23,136 bases of DNA, taken from the NCBI GenBank assembly GCA_048498415.1, contig JBEHYA010000024.1, positions 1-23,136 on the forward strand, in the 5' to 3' direction. This DNA is from JBEHYA01 sp048498415. Lineage in GTDB: Bacteria > Pseudomonadota > Alphaproteobacteria > UBA9219 > RGZA01. Below are positions 15,501-22,893 of the stretch, in pieces. Below the pieces are notes generated by a model. That model was not told where the DNA came from. It was given only the letters and a program-made list of their open reading frames with translations, and did not search any database. Position numbers and translations under genes: made by a program. Position 1 is the stretch's first letter. Every line of letters starts with the position of its first letter.

Positions 15501-15704
15501 GTTCAGCGTACTTTGGGTGATGTGGGGTTTGACATCGTTATAGGGGCCGGAAAAGAAATTGCCGACCCATGGCGTCGTCAGCGTGAACGGGCCATAGGCA
15601 AAACGCGCCACCACAAGGATAAAGCCCAGCACCAGAATAGCCAGAAGCGTGCCCGCCGCGTGGAGCACCCAGAACAGGGAACTTCGGATAAAGGACAGGC
15701 CCAT
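12504..15704 (-). CDS. AsmA/YhdP-like envelope protein (DUF3971 type)
   Basis: This very large (1066-residue) protein has an N-terminal membrane anchor at about 10-33 (a long hydrophobic run ending VVARFAYG). It is followed by roughly 960 residues of beta-rich repeats typical of the AsmA-like superfamily. The C-terminal block at about 995-1045 (SSIPVIGDLLTGGENGGLF, RGPLDKPNVSVNP, APGVLRDI) is a signature of the YhdP/DUF3971 C-terminus. In Enterobacteria, such proteins bridge the periplasm and help move phospholipids to the outer membrane. The same role is plausible here. The ATG at 15704 has no strong SD. A bcp gene diverges from it 72 bp away, and the GIY-YIG gene overlaps its stop. Confidence 0.85.
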   Translation of the reverse strand: MGLSFIRSSLFWVLHAAGTLLAILVLGFILVVARFAYGPFTLTTPWVGNFFSGPYNDVKPHITQSTLNWDKDKRELTLDLSNITLTDPLDQKIGDISQVVMVFKPLDFFNNDAAPLFMAIRRPHFFARFDADGIFHLGVLDNGTGSTSSDKDKKTVSLDEAKANISRAIRTPHRNPFGLGLFAHLAIEDANLTLIDESEMVTWNINVPSLSLKRNGDDYAGKSSLKITRPDYETEMGLALFYTSKTNRFSAAWAFDKLNPDFLLGHIHKLRFAKALSAPLTGSLSADFDDQLYVYDGALNVAVDDGHINIPSFYKDPLVLKGGRLAARYKGDDMQVVFDTIKLETPDTTITGNGALKTDVTPWQVEASLELHDLPVAKLPYYWPESAGVNARMWILENIHNGKIDLATTNVAATFPATPDADASFQRVDGKINVSGADLRYWQPLPVLNKVSATSTYDIHHFDIDVQQGEIGVVKLKPSHLTISGLDGTDQVMELAANITGPAKNILTILDRDPLHYAQKINIPPDSVSGTADGTLKMKFSLLKELPFDAIQLTSQTHISNGNITRVADLFGVSNAEVDLMVDKETANISGKGNINGIPSNLTWNEIFAAPKDKPASHAVINARAQGDDIKKFGIVFPVQTTKPFPVTITYDRWPARSTLNIKGDARDTQLSIPDMAFTKPVGAAMNIETTLEWGDGKPMRLPVLNVTGANINVKGEGTFDDKQALDRVSFDPLNVGETRAKLTYAREGDGHSLTLKGTTLDLRGFLGATDAPKEAAKQTAPDVPVAPPADEAKSLPLRVDVAFDKVITADNKAVNDVMVKGYRDAQGWAEVDAALMAGPTPAKAHLGPGEEGLTTMLVETPDLGQVLQAFDITDSIKGGKLEINGKADPAQKTRTLFGHININNFEVRNMPVLAKLLGAISPDGLEALLSGRPLGFSNLTGEYMWKKDTLVINKAHTSTGSLGMTAEGKLALDTNRLDLQGQVIPVYFLSRIISSIPVIGDLLTGGENGGLFAATYTVRGPLDKPNVSVNPVSILAPGVLRDILFTDPNITNEKKKPAATAPAKP

Positions 15705-15776
15705 AAATAAAAACGTGAGACGCTTGACTTGAAAGGCTTAAATTAACATGTTGGGCAAAAGCTTTAGGAGAACCCG

Positions 15777-16322
15777 ATGCCCTCGCCCACGAAGACCAGA
15801 CAAACTAGCAAAACCAAAGCCAAAAACATATCAAAAACAGCCGCAAAACAAGTGGCGGGTTTGCAAGCGGGCGATAAACTGCCGGCGTTTTCCATGCCCG
15901 GAACAAAAGGCGACCTGAGCGCCGCGAGCCTGAAAGGCAAAAAGACGGTTCTGTATTTTTACCCGAAGGATGATACCAGCGGCTGCACGGCCGAAGCCTG
16001 CGATTTTCAGGCGAAGCTGCCCGCGTTCAAACGCGCGGGCGTGCAGGTGATTGGTATTTCCAAAGACGATTTAAAAAGCCACGACAAGTTTGCCAAGAAG
16101 TACAAACTGAATTTTGATTTAGGCTTTGATGAAGACGCAAAAATTGCCAAGAAGTTCGGCGTGTGGGTGGAAAAAAGCCTGTATGGCCGTAAATACATGG
16201 GCATGGATCGCAGCACGTTTTTGATCGATGAAAAAGGCAAGGTGCAACAGGCGTGGCGCAAGGTGAAAGTGCCGGGCCATGTGGATGACGTGCTAAAAGC
16301 CATTAAAGACGGGGCGAAATGA
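15777..16322 (+). CDS. bcp: thioredoxin-dependent peroxiredoxin, Bcp/PrxQ type
   Basis: This enzyme reduces hydrogen and organic peroxides using thioredoxin. The 181-residue protein carries the peroxidatic cysteine C70 in DDTSGCT and the resolving cysteine C75 five residues on (ACDF), the PrxQ alpha2-type pair. GVWVEKSLYGRKYMGMDRST is typical of Bcp. The first about 25 residues are an extra Lys/Thr/Ser-rich extension with no hydrophobic core, so it is not a classic signal peptide. AGGAG 6 bases before the ATG makes this start convincing, so the extension is probably real. It heads an operon: its last codons overlap the start of the tsaC gene (ATGA). Confidence 0.93.
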   Translation: MPSPTKTRQTSKTKAKNISKTAAKQVAGLQAGDKLPAFSMPGTKGDLSAASLKGKKTVLYFYPKDDTSGCTAEACDFQAKLPAFKRAGVQVIGISKDDLKSHDKFAKKYKLNFDLGFDEDAKIAKKFGVWVEKSLYGRKYMGMDRSTFLIDEKGKVQQAWRKVKVPGHVDDVLKAIKDGAK

Positions 16323-17302
16323 CCGCACGGCTGATCAGCGTCTCGCCCTCCAAGCCGGAAGCGGCTGCGATTAAAGATGCGGCAGCGGCGCTGGAGGCTG
16401 GGCAACTGGTCGCCTTCCCCACCGAAACCGTTTATGGGCTGGGCGCGGATGCGCGGAGCGACAAGGCGGTTGCGAAAATTTTTGCGTCCAAAGGCCGACC
16501 TTCGTTTAACCCGCTGATCATTCACGGGGCATCGCTGGAACAGCTGGAAAAATACGCCGACTTCAACGATATGGCGCGCGAACTGGCGCTGCATTTCTGG
16601 CCGGGGCCACTAACACTGGTGCTGCCACGCAAAGAAGATTCCGGTATTTCGCTGCTTGCGAGTGCGGGGCTGCCGGCGCTGGCGCTGCGTGTGCCGTCGC
16701 ACCCGGTGGCGCAGGCGCTTTTGCGCAAAAGCGGGCTGCCGGTGGCAGCGCCAAGCGCCAATAAAAGCGGGCATATCAGCGCCACCACACCGCAGCATGT
16801 ATTAGATGAACTGGGCGATAAAATTGACGTCGTGCTGGGCGCGGGCCGCTGCACGGTGGGGCTTGAATCAACCATTATTGATCTCACGACGCCGACCCCC
16901 ACCCTGCTTCGCCCCGGCGGCGTGCCGCGGGAACCGATTGAACGGATCACGGGCAAGCTGGCGCTTACGGCTTCAAAAGCCGCACGGCCGAATTCACCGG
17001 GGCAGCTGGAGAGTCATTATGCGCCGAACGCAGCGGTGCGTTTGAATGCGACGCATGTTGAGGCGGATGAAGCGCTGCTGGCGTTTGGCCCCGATATGGG
17101 CATGAAGGGCGGCGTGGCGCGCATGAATTTAAGCCCGAACGGCGATCTGCATGAAGCGGCGGCCAATTTATTTTCCATGCTGCATGAGCTGGATAAATCG
17201 GGGGCGCGCGCGATTGCTGTGATGCCCATTCCGGAAGAAGGTTTGGGCCTCGCCATCAACGACCGTTTAACCCGCGCGGCGGCGCCACGGCCAGAAGCAT
17301 GA
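16319..17302 (+). CDS. L-threonylcarbamoyladenylate synthase, Sua5 type
   Basis: This enzyme makes threonylcarbamoyl-AMP from threonine, bicarbonate and ATP for the t6A modification of ANN-decoding tRNAs. The YrdC domain spans about 15-205, with FPTETVYGLGADA (33-45), KGRPSFNPLIIH (58-69), FWPGPLTLVLP (93-103) and the SANKSGHIS motif (146-154). A Sua5 C-terminal domain follows from about 226 (SPGQLESHYAPNAAVR) to 320, so this is the longer Sua5 form rather than short TsaC. ATGA overlaps of 4 bp with bcp upstream and the FAD oxidase downstream indicate translational coupling through the operon. Confidence 0.93.
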   Translation: MTARLISVSPSKPEAAAIKDAAAALEAGQLVAFPTETVYGLGADARSDKAVAKIFASKGRPSFNPLIIHGASLEQLEKYADFNDMARELALHFWPGPLTLVLPRKEDSGISLLASAGLPALALRVPSHPVAQALLRKSGLPVAAPSANKSGHISATTPQHVLDELGDKIDVVLGAGRCTVGLESTIIDLTTPTPTLLRPGGVPREPIERITGKLALTASKAARPNSPGQLESHYAPNAAVRLNATHVEADEALLAFGPDMGMKGGVARMNLSPNGDLHEAAANLFSMLHELDKSGARAIAVMPIPEEGLGLAINDRLTRAAAPRPEA

Positions 17303-18675
17303 AAATCCCCTATTTCATTGAAGCCTTAGGGCCCGACGGCGTGCTGATCAGCGAGGCCGACAAGGCGCCCTATATGCAGGAATGGCGTGGGCGGATGATG
17401 GGCAAAGCCGCCTGCGTGCTGTTGCCGCGCACCACGGAAGAAGTGGCAAAAATCGTGCATATCTGTGCGGATGCAAAAATTGTAATCGTACCGCAGGGCG
17501 GGAATACCGGGCTGGTGGGTGCCTCGGTGCCGGAAAGCACGAAAGCGGTGTGCCTTAGTTTAAAGCGCATGAATAAGGTGCGCGTGATTGATGCGCATGA
17601 TTACAGCATGGTGGTGGAAGCGGGTTGTATTTTGCAGAACGCCAAGCAGGCGGCTTCAGAAAAAAACGTAGCGCTGGCGATGACGCTGGCTTCCGAAGGC
17701 TCGGCCACCATCGGCGGGTTGATTGCAACGAATGCGGGCGGTTCGTTCACGCTGCGTTATGGCAATATGCGGGAACAGGTGCTGGGGCTGGAAGCCGTGC
17801 TGCCGGATGGGCGCATCTGGAATGGCCTGAAAACACTGCATAAAGACAATAGCGGCTATGATTTGAAGCAGCTTTTGATCGGCAGCGAAGGCACGCTTGG
17901 CATTATCACGGCAGCCAGCCTGAAGCTGCGCCCGCAGCCGGAAAAAATCGAAACCGCGATGGTGGCGCTAAGCGGCCCGCAGCAGGCGCTGGAAGCCTTG
18001 GCGAAACTCCGCGCTCTCACCCATGATCGCATGGCGGCGTTTGAACTTATTCCAAAGATTGCGGTTGAAGCCGCGGTTACGCATTTAGGCAAGCGCAAGC
18101 CGTTTCAGGAAAATTATGAGTGGCTCGCGCTGGTAGAAGCGCATGACAGCGCAGCATCGCTGGAAGAATGCCTTGGCAAACTTCTAGACAAAAATGAATT
18201 GCTTAATGCGGTGCCGGCCAAGAATGCGGGCGATGCGCGCGCATTCTGGGACTTGCGCGAAGGCATTGTGGAAGCGCAGAAGCATCTGGGCGCTTCGCTG
18301 AAGAACGATTTATCGGTGCCGGTGTCGGCCATTCCGGCGCTGATTGAACGGGGCAGCAAAATCGTGACCTCGTTTATTCCCGGTATTCGGCCGTATTTAT
18401 TCGGGCATGTGGGCGATGGGAATATTCATTTTAACTTAAGCCAGCCAGAAGGCATGGATAAGGATGCGTTCACCGCGCAGCGGCAGGCGATTGAATATGC
18501 GCTGCATGATCTGGTGCTGGAACTGGGTGGCAGCATTAGCGCGGAGCACGGCATCGGGCGCTTTAAACGCGAAGAATTTCACCGCACGGCGCAGAAGGTT
18601 GAACTGGATGCGCTAAAGCGGATCAAGAACGCGTTTGACCCGCTGGGGATTATGAATCCCGGCGTGATGGTTTGA
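17299..18675 (+). CDS. FAD-binding oxidoreductase, GlcD/D-2-hydroxyacid dehydrogenase family
   Basis: This flavoprotein probably oxidises a D-2-hydroxy acid such as D-2-hydroxyglutarate or D-lactate. The FAD_binding_4 domain spans about 37-212, with PQGGNTGLVGASVP at 65-78 and LIGSEGTLGI at 193-202. The C-terminal oxidase domain has GHVGDGNIHFN at 369-379 (metal-binding H370 and H377) and SAEHGIGRFKREE at 414-426. At 458 residues it is single-subunit, without a fused Fe-S domain. Metal and flavin residues appear complete, so it should be active. The substrate cannot be fixed by sequence alone. It is the last gene of the operon with bcp and tsaC-type genes and is followed by a paired-hairpin repeat. 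Confidence 0.88.
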   Translation: MKIPYFIEALGPDGVLISEADKAPYMQEWRGRMMGKAACVLLPRTTEEVAKIVHICADAKIVIVPQGGNTGLVGASVPESTKAVCLSLKRMNKVRVIDAHDYSMVVEAGCILQNAKQAASEKNVALAMTLASEGSATIGGLIATNAGGSFTLRYGNMREQVLGLEAVLPDGRIWNGLKTLHKDNSGYDLKQLLIGSEGTLGIITAASLKLRPQPEKIETAMVALSGPQQALEALAKLRALTHDRMAAFELIPKIAVEAAVTHLGKRKPFQENYEWLALVEAHDSAASLEECLGKLLDKNELLNAVPAKNAGDARAFWDLREGIVEAQKHLGASLKNDLSVPVSAIPALIERGSKIVTSFIPGIRPYLFGHVGDGNIHFNLSQPEGMDKDAFTAQRQAIEYALHDLVLELGGSISAEHGIGRFKREEFHRTAQKVELDALKRIKNAFDPLGIMNPGVMV

Positions 18676-18682
18676 TCTATTT

Positions 18683-18766
18683 AGTATGCCCCGTTGAAAA
18701 ACGGGGCCCATGGTTCAGCAATCAAAATCTGGATAGATGGGCCCCGGCTTTCGCCGGGGCATACTG
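18683..18766. repeat. paired-hairpin repeat between FAD oxidase and transglycosylase
   Basis: Unit one, 18688-18707, is gccccgtt-gaaa-aacggggc. Unit two, 18741-18760, is gccccggc-tttc-gccggggc. Both have perfect 8-bp stems. The spacer (ccatggttcagcaatc...) is the reverse complement of the spacer at 9620-9652, with only three differences, while the stems differ in several compensated positions. It starts 8 bases after the FAD oxidase stop and ends about 7 bases before the stop of the convergent transglycosylase gene. Confidence 0.9.
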
Positions 18767-18772
18767 ATGGGT

Positions 18773-19729
18773 TTAGCTGGCGTAAGCCGTCTTGCCGGTT
18801 TTCATATAATCGTTCGCATCGTTATTGCTGGGCTTCACGATGCCGGCAAAGCTGCGGATGCTGTCGCTCATCTGGCTTTGCGCCATGAGCATGACGTTAA
18901 AGAGCGTATCCGACGTGGAATTGTTGTTCTGCATGAATGTGCTGGTGGAAACGCTGTTATCGGACGGCGCCTGATAGAAATCGGATGAATAATCGGCCAG
19001 ATCGCGCGTATAGGGCGCGGCGGCAACGGCGGCCCCGCCGCCCTGATTGGCAAGCGCCATCAAATGCGCGGTGCCTTTGTTCGAGAATTTTGAAGCGAAT
19101 TTACCGTAGATGTCTGAAACCGTGAGCGCCTGACCGTTCTTGCCGTAAAACACGGATGGGTTGGCGGCGGCGGCATCGGGCAATAAATCCGCCGCGATTG
19201 TACCCGGCGCGCTGTGCAGTGTGTTCAGGAATTGCGAAGCGCCGCCCGCGCCTAAAAAATGCGCCATGTAGAGTTCGGTGGAACCGATATTGCCGCCCAC
19301 ATTGGCAGCCAGCGCGTCTTTATTATCGCGTGTGAATTCGGCGGCCATGGCAGAGGCCAGCACGGGGTCGTTGCGCATATTGAGAATTTTTTCGCGGGTT
19401 GCGGCATCCGCCACGGTTGCCTTGCCGTCTTTCATATGAATGGCGCTGGCTTCGTTCTGCAGGCCGTAATCGGCGCCGTGCTGCTTGACCATTTGCAGCC
19501 AGGTTTGATTGACGAACTGGTAGAGGCCGGTGGCGCTGCTGGAGCTGGCCTTGGCCTTGGGATTCATGCTGCTTTCCTGGCTGGCCTTATTGAGCAGGTA
19601 GGCAAAATCGACCCCCGTCTTCGCGGCGGCGTTGCGAATGGCCTCGACGATTCCATCCATCCCTGTACTGCGGATTTGCTGGTTCGTTTTTGGTGTGTTA
19701 CTAAGTTCTAGCAATAAATTCGCCGACAT
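18773..19729 (-). CDS. lytic transglycosylase-like (SLT domain) protein
   Basis: This 318-residue protein has an N-terminal SLT/lysozyme-like domain at about 20-120. The catalytic glutamate is E52 in KASQESSMNP, and the family glycine-rich motif reads SSATGLYQFVNQTWL. Such domains cut peptidoglycan glycan chains. No signal peptide is apparent in MSANLLLELSNTPKTNQ. Export may therefore use another route, for example a flagellar or secretion-apparatus channel as with some SLT proteins. The C-terminal half (about 220-318) is low-complexity, rich in Ser, Asn and Asp. The ATG at 19729 was chosen over one at 19756 because AGGGAG lies 11 bases upstream. Confidence 0.82.
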   Translation of the reverse strand: MSANLLLELSNTPKTNQQIRSTGMDGIVEAIRNAAAKTGVDFAYLLNKASQESSMNPKAKASSSSATGLYQFVNQTWLQMVKQHGADYGLQNEASAIHMKDGKATVADAATREKILNMRNDPVLASAMAAEFTRDNKDALAANVGGNIGSTELYMAHFLGAGGASQFLNTLHSAPGTIAADLLPDAAAANPSVFYGKNGQALTVSDIYGKFASKFSNKGTAHLMALANQGGGAAVAAAPYTRDLADYSSDFYQAPSDNSVSTSTFMQNNNSTSDTLFNVMLMAQSQMSDSIRSFAGIVKPSNNDANDYMKTGKTAYAS

Positions 19730-19740
19730 GGCGTGATCAC

Positions 19741-19746
19741 TCCCTA
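19741..19746 (-). promoter_or_regulatory. ribosome binding site that decides the transglycosylase start
   Basis: On the minus strand AGGGAG lies 11 bases before the ATG at 19729 and falls inside the alternative longer reading frame from 19756. This favours the shorter protein. Confidence 0.5.
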
Positions 19747-19804
19747 CTGGTATCATCGCAAGCGCCGTGCCAAACTTGGGCGTGAGCCAAACACAGGTTT
19801 TTCA

Positions 19805-21574
19805 ATGACTTATACCCCGCAGCTTGAAGATATCCGTTTCGTGCTGTCCCAGCATATCGGCTATGGCCGCATGGCCGGCCTGAAGGGGGTGGAGACCGTC
19901 GATGAATCCTACGCCATGAGCGTGCTGGAGACGGCCGGCAAGCTGGCGGCGGAAGTCTTTGCCCCCATCAATAAGGTGGGCGATACGCAAGGCCTGCGGC
20001 TTGCGAATGGCAAAGTCACCACGCCGGAAGGCTTTCGCGAAGCGTATCAGCAGTATGTGGAACTTGGCCTGAACGGCACGCCCTTCCCCGCCGAACATGG
20101 CGGGCTGAACATGCCCTATACGATTGCCATGGCGGTGCAGGAATTATTGCAAAGCGGCAATCTGTCGCTGGCGCTGTGTACGCTCCTCAACCAGGGCGCG
20201 ATTGAACTTCTGGAAGCCTGGGGCACGCCGGAACAAAAAGCAAAATATCTGCCCAAAATGATGACCGGCGAATGGACCGGCACGATGAATTTGACGGAAA
20301 GCGAAGCGGGCTCCGATGTGGGCGCGGTTGCGTGCAAGGCGTGGAAAGACGGCGATATCTATCGCATCAAAGGCAGCAAGCGCTTTATTAGTTATGGCGA
20401 ACATGATTTAAGCGAGAACATCATTCACCTTGTGCTCGCGCGCCTGCCGGGTGCGCCGGCGGGCACCAAGGGTCTGTCGCTGTTTTTAGCGCCGAAACTG
20501 CTGGCAGATGGCAAGCCGAACGACCTGTTTGCCAGCAAGATCGAACACAAAATGGGCCAGCATGCCAGCCCCGCCTGCGAAATGCAGTTCGGCGATAAGG
20601 GCGGCGCGTGGGCCGAGCTGATCGGCGGCGAGAATGAAGGCATCAAGGCGATGTTCGTGATGATGAACAACGCGCGGCTGGGCGTTGGCATTCAGGGCCT
20701 TAGCCAGTGCGTGCGGGCAACGCAGGATGCGGCAGATTATTCACGCATCCGCATTCAGGGCAAGGCGCTGCAAAACCCTAAAGGCCCGTCTGTTGCCATC
20801 ATCCATCACCCCGGTGTGCGCCGGGCGCTGGCTGGCATGAATGCCCAGACGCAGGCCGCGCGCGCGGTGGCCTATGCGGCGGCGATTGCAGCCGATGAAG
20901 CCAAACATAACGACGATGCGAATGCCAAAGCCCGCGTGGATTTACTCACGCCCATTGTGAAAGCATGGCTGACGGATCTTGCCAATGAAATCACCTCGGA
21001 AGGCGTGCAGGTGCATGGCGGCGTGGGCTATGTGCTGGAGACGGGCGTGGCGCAATATATGCAGGATGCGCGCGTGCTGGCGATTTATGAAGGCACCAAT
21101 GAAATTCAGGCGCTTGATTTATTGTTCCGCAAAATGGTGGGCAATAACGGCGAAGCGCTGAACGCGTATATGGATGAAGTGGCGCAAAGCCTGGCCAAGA
21201 TCAAGACGGCAAAAGGCGACGGCGCGGCGAGCATTAGCGAAGAACTGGGCAGCTCGCTGGATGATTTCCGCAAGGCAGCCGACCATCTGCTCACCACCGC
21301 CAAGACCCATCTGAATGAAGCCGCTTTTGCCGCCACGTGGTTTTTGCGCATCGCCGCGCTGGTGGCGGGCGGCCATGAAATGGCCAAACAGTATATGGCG
21401 GCAGAAAAACTAACCGCGCAGGGCGGCGGCGGGTTCCAGCTGGATTACCTGAACGCCAAAATGGTGTTCGCGCAGTATTTTGCCGAAACCTATCTGCCAC
21501 AAACGGGCGCGCTGCTTAAAGCCATCCAGCGGCCGCACCGCTATATGCAGCAGCTGGATCAGCTGGCGTTTTAA
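19805..21574 (+). CDS. acyl-CoA dehydrogenase, long DmdC-like type with C-terminal extension
   Basis: This flavoenzyme introduces a trans-2 double bond into acyl-CoA. The protein has 589 residues, longer than the ~380 of classic acyl-CoA dehydrogenases. The N-terminal MTYTPQLEDIRFVL is the short domain of this long subfamily. The FAD region has MNLTESEAGSD (161-171). The catalytic base is E429 in AIYEGTNEIQ, and the C-terminal domain spans about 460-589. The family includes 3-methylmercaptopropionyl-CoA dehydrogenase (DmdC) and medium- to long-chain enzymes, so the substrate is not certain. The start at 19805 agrees with the family N-terminus; a longer in-frame start at 19733 is rejected. Its stop overlaps that of the convergent Tat protein gene by 4 bp. 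Confidence 0.92.
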   Translation: MTYTPQLEDIRFVLSQHIGYGRMAGLKGVETVDESYAMSVLETAGKLAAEVFAPINKVGDTQGLRLANGKVTTPEGFREAYQQYVELGLNGTPFPAEHGGLNMPYTIAMAVQELLQSGNLSLALCTLLNQGAIELLEAWGTPEQKAKYLPKMMTGEWTGTMNLTESEAGSDVGAVACKAWKDGDIYRIKGSKRFISYGEHDLSENIIHLVLARLPGAPAGTKGLSLFLAPKLLADGKPNDLFASKIEHKMGQHASPACEMQFGDKGGAWAELIGGENEGIKAMFVMMNNARLGVGIQGLSQCVRATQDAADYSRIRIQGKALQNPKGPSVAIIHHPGVRRALAGMNAQTQAARAVAYAAAIAADEAKHNDDANAKARVDLLTPIVKAWLTDLANEITSEGVQVHGGVGYVLETGVAQYMQDARVLAIYEGTNEIQALDLLFRKMVGNNGEALNAYMDEVAQSLAKIKTAKGDGAASISEELGSSLDDFRKAADHLLTTAKTHLNEAAFAATWFLRIAALVAGGHEMAKQYMAAEKLTAQGGGGFQLDYLNAKMVFAQYFAETYLPQTGALLKAIQRPHRYMQQLDQLAF

Positions 21575-22866
21575 TCGGCGTTTGGTATGGCTACCGGTGT
21601 ATTAGCCGCTTGCAACAATGGCCGTGTGGCAAATGAAATGGCAACAGGCTGCGCCGGGGTTTTGATATGTGCAGCAAGTGCCTGCATGGCGGCGGGGTTG
21701 GTGCTGGTGATATAGGTTTCCGCCGCGCCGTTCACAAAATTGAATTTTGTATCGGGAAGAAGCTGGGCGATGTAGACGCGCAATGGCTTCAGGTGAATTT
21801 TATCGCCTTCCGGCAAACGCGCGACGATGCAGGTGGGCAGCGATAGATCGCCGTTTAGATATAAACCGGAAAGCTGGATGAGTTCGGGATAGCGCTGCTG
21901 CAGGTCGCGCTGGCGCGCCGCGGCCGCATCCCAGCGCTGCTGGTTTTCCCTATAACTTCTGCGCCATTTCCGGTCTTCTTCCGCCTGGCGGCGCCGGGTT
22001 TCCGCTTGCTGGCGCTTGAGTTCGCGCGGGTCAACAAAACCTTTCACATGCTTGGCAAGCACGCCGGGATGATCGGGGAAACGCGCGATGTATTTTTCGT
22101 ATTCATCGACATGCTCGACCCATTCGCGCTGATAGTCTTGGGCTTTCTCGACCCATGCGGCGGCGCGAAGCTTATGGGATGCCTTCGGGTCAAACAACGC
22201 AGCGGGTATTTGATCCAGGCAGTTATCGACGTCTTTAAAATAATAAATGTTATCGACAAGTTCCTTTATAACGGCAGGAACAATCCGCTTCACCCCGGCA
22301 TGAACGTGCGGAATAAGGAATTCCCGCACATTGTCTTCTTCCTTCGCGCCGAGCGCTTCCATGAGTTCGCGGATGGGCTGAAAATAACGCTCGTAAAACA
22401 GGCCGGCTTCGCCGAAACCGGCCATGCCGGGCTGTATATCCTGCAGGCGCAAGACGTTGAAGATGGGATAATCGAGTAGCGGGGGTTTGCTGCTGCCTTC
22501 GCTGGTGCGTTCAAAATAAAAAGTTGAGCGTTCCGCAAAATAATAAGGTTGATCGTGGTGATAGCTCTCCGGCTCACCACGAATATAACCTTCAATAATG
22601 TCAAGTTCCTGCAGATAGCCATAACCGGTGCTTTGTTGCTGGCCCAGCGAATGATGGAGAAGGCTATTCACAAACGCGGTGATCACCGGCGTTAGCGGCG
22701 ATAACGTGGATGTTGCAGCCATGGCCGGCGCGGCAACTTCCATCGCGGCGGCTCCGAGGGCACCAAGCGGCGCTTCAACCGGCATTGCGACAATGGCGGC
22801 GCCCGCTGCGCTTGCGGCTAAAAAGCGGCGGCGGCTGGGATCGGGGAGTTCGTCGCGGTCTTCCAT
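21571..22866 (-). CDS. Tat-exported protein of unknown function
   Basis: This 431-residue protein begins with a twin-arginine signal peptide. The motif SRRRFLA lies at 11-17, then a hydrophobic Ala-rich stretch, with likely cleavage after A50 (APAMA-A). The mature part is helical and rich in Tyr, His and charged residues. A highly charged Arg/Gln/Glu segment at about 278-328 (ELKRQQAETRRRQAEEDRK) is probably a long helix or coiled coil, and the last 100 residues are more beta-rich. I do not recognise the fold, and no catalytic motif stands out. Tat export suggests it folds, perhaps with a cofactor, before crossing the inner membrane. The ATG at 22866 has GAAGG about 10 bases upstream; a TTG at 22893 would add nine residues. 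Confidence 0.8.
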   Translation of the reverse strand: MEDRDELPDPSRRRFLAASAAGAAIVAMPVEAPLGALGAAAMEVAAPAMAATSTLSPLTPVITAFVNSLLHHSLGQQQSTGYGYLQELDIIEGYIRGEPESYHHDQPYYFAERSTFYFERTSEGSSKPPLLDYPIFNVLRLQDIQPGMAGFGEAGLFYERYFQPIRELMEALGAKEEDNVREFLIPHVHAGVKRIVPAVIKELVDNIYYFKDVDNCLDQIPAALFDPKASHKLRAAAWVEKAQDYQREWVEHVDEYEKYIARFPDHPGVLAKHVKGFVDPRELKRQQAETRRRQAEEDRKWRRSYRENQQRWDAAAARQRDLQQRYPELIQLSGLYLNGDLSLPTCIVARLPEGDKIHLKPLRVYIAQLLPDTKFNFVNGAAETYITSTNPAAMQALAAHIKTPAQPVAISFATRPLLQAANTPVAIPNAD

Positions 22867-22893
22867 TCCATAACCTTCAAAATAGCGCCCCAA

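Noticed and set aside
15724..15749. Promoter of bcp (TTGACT and TAACAT)
   Set aside because: The spacing is only 14 bp, too short for a typical housekeeping promoter. A promoter is likely in this gap but not located with confidence.
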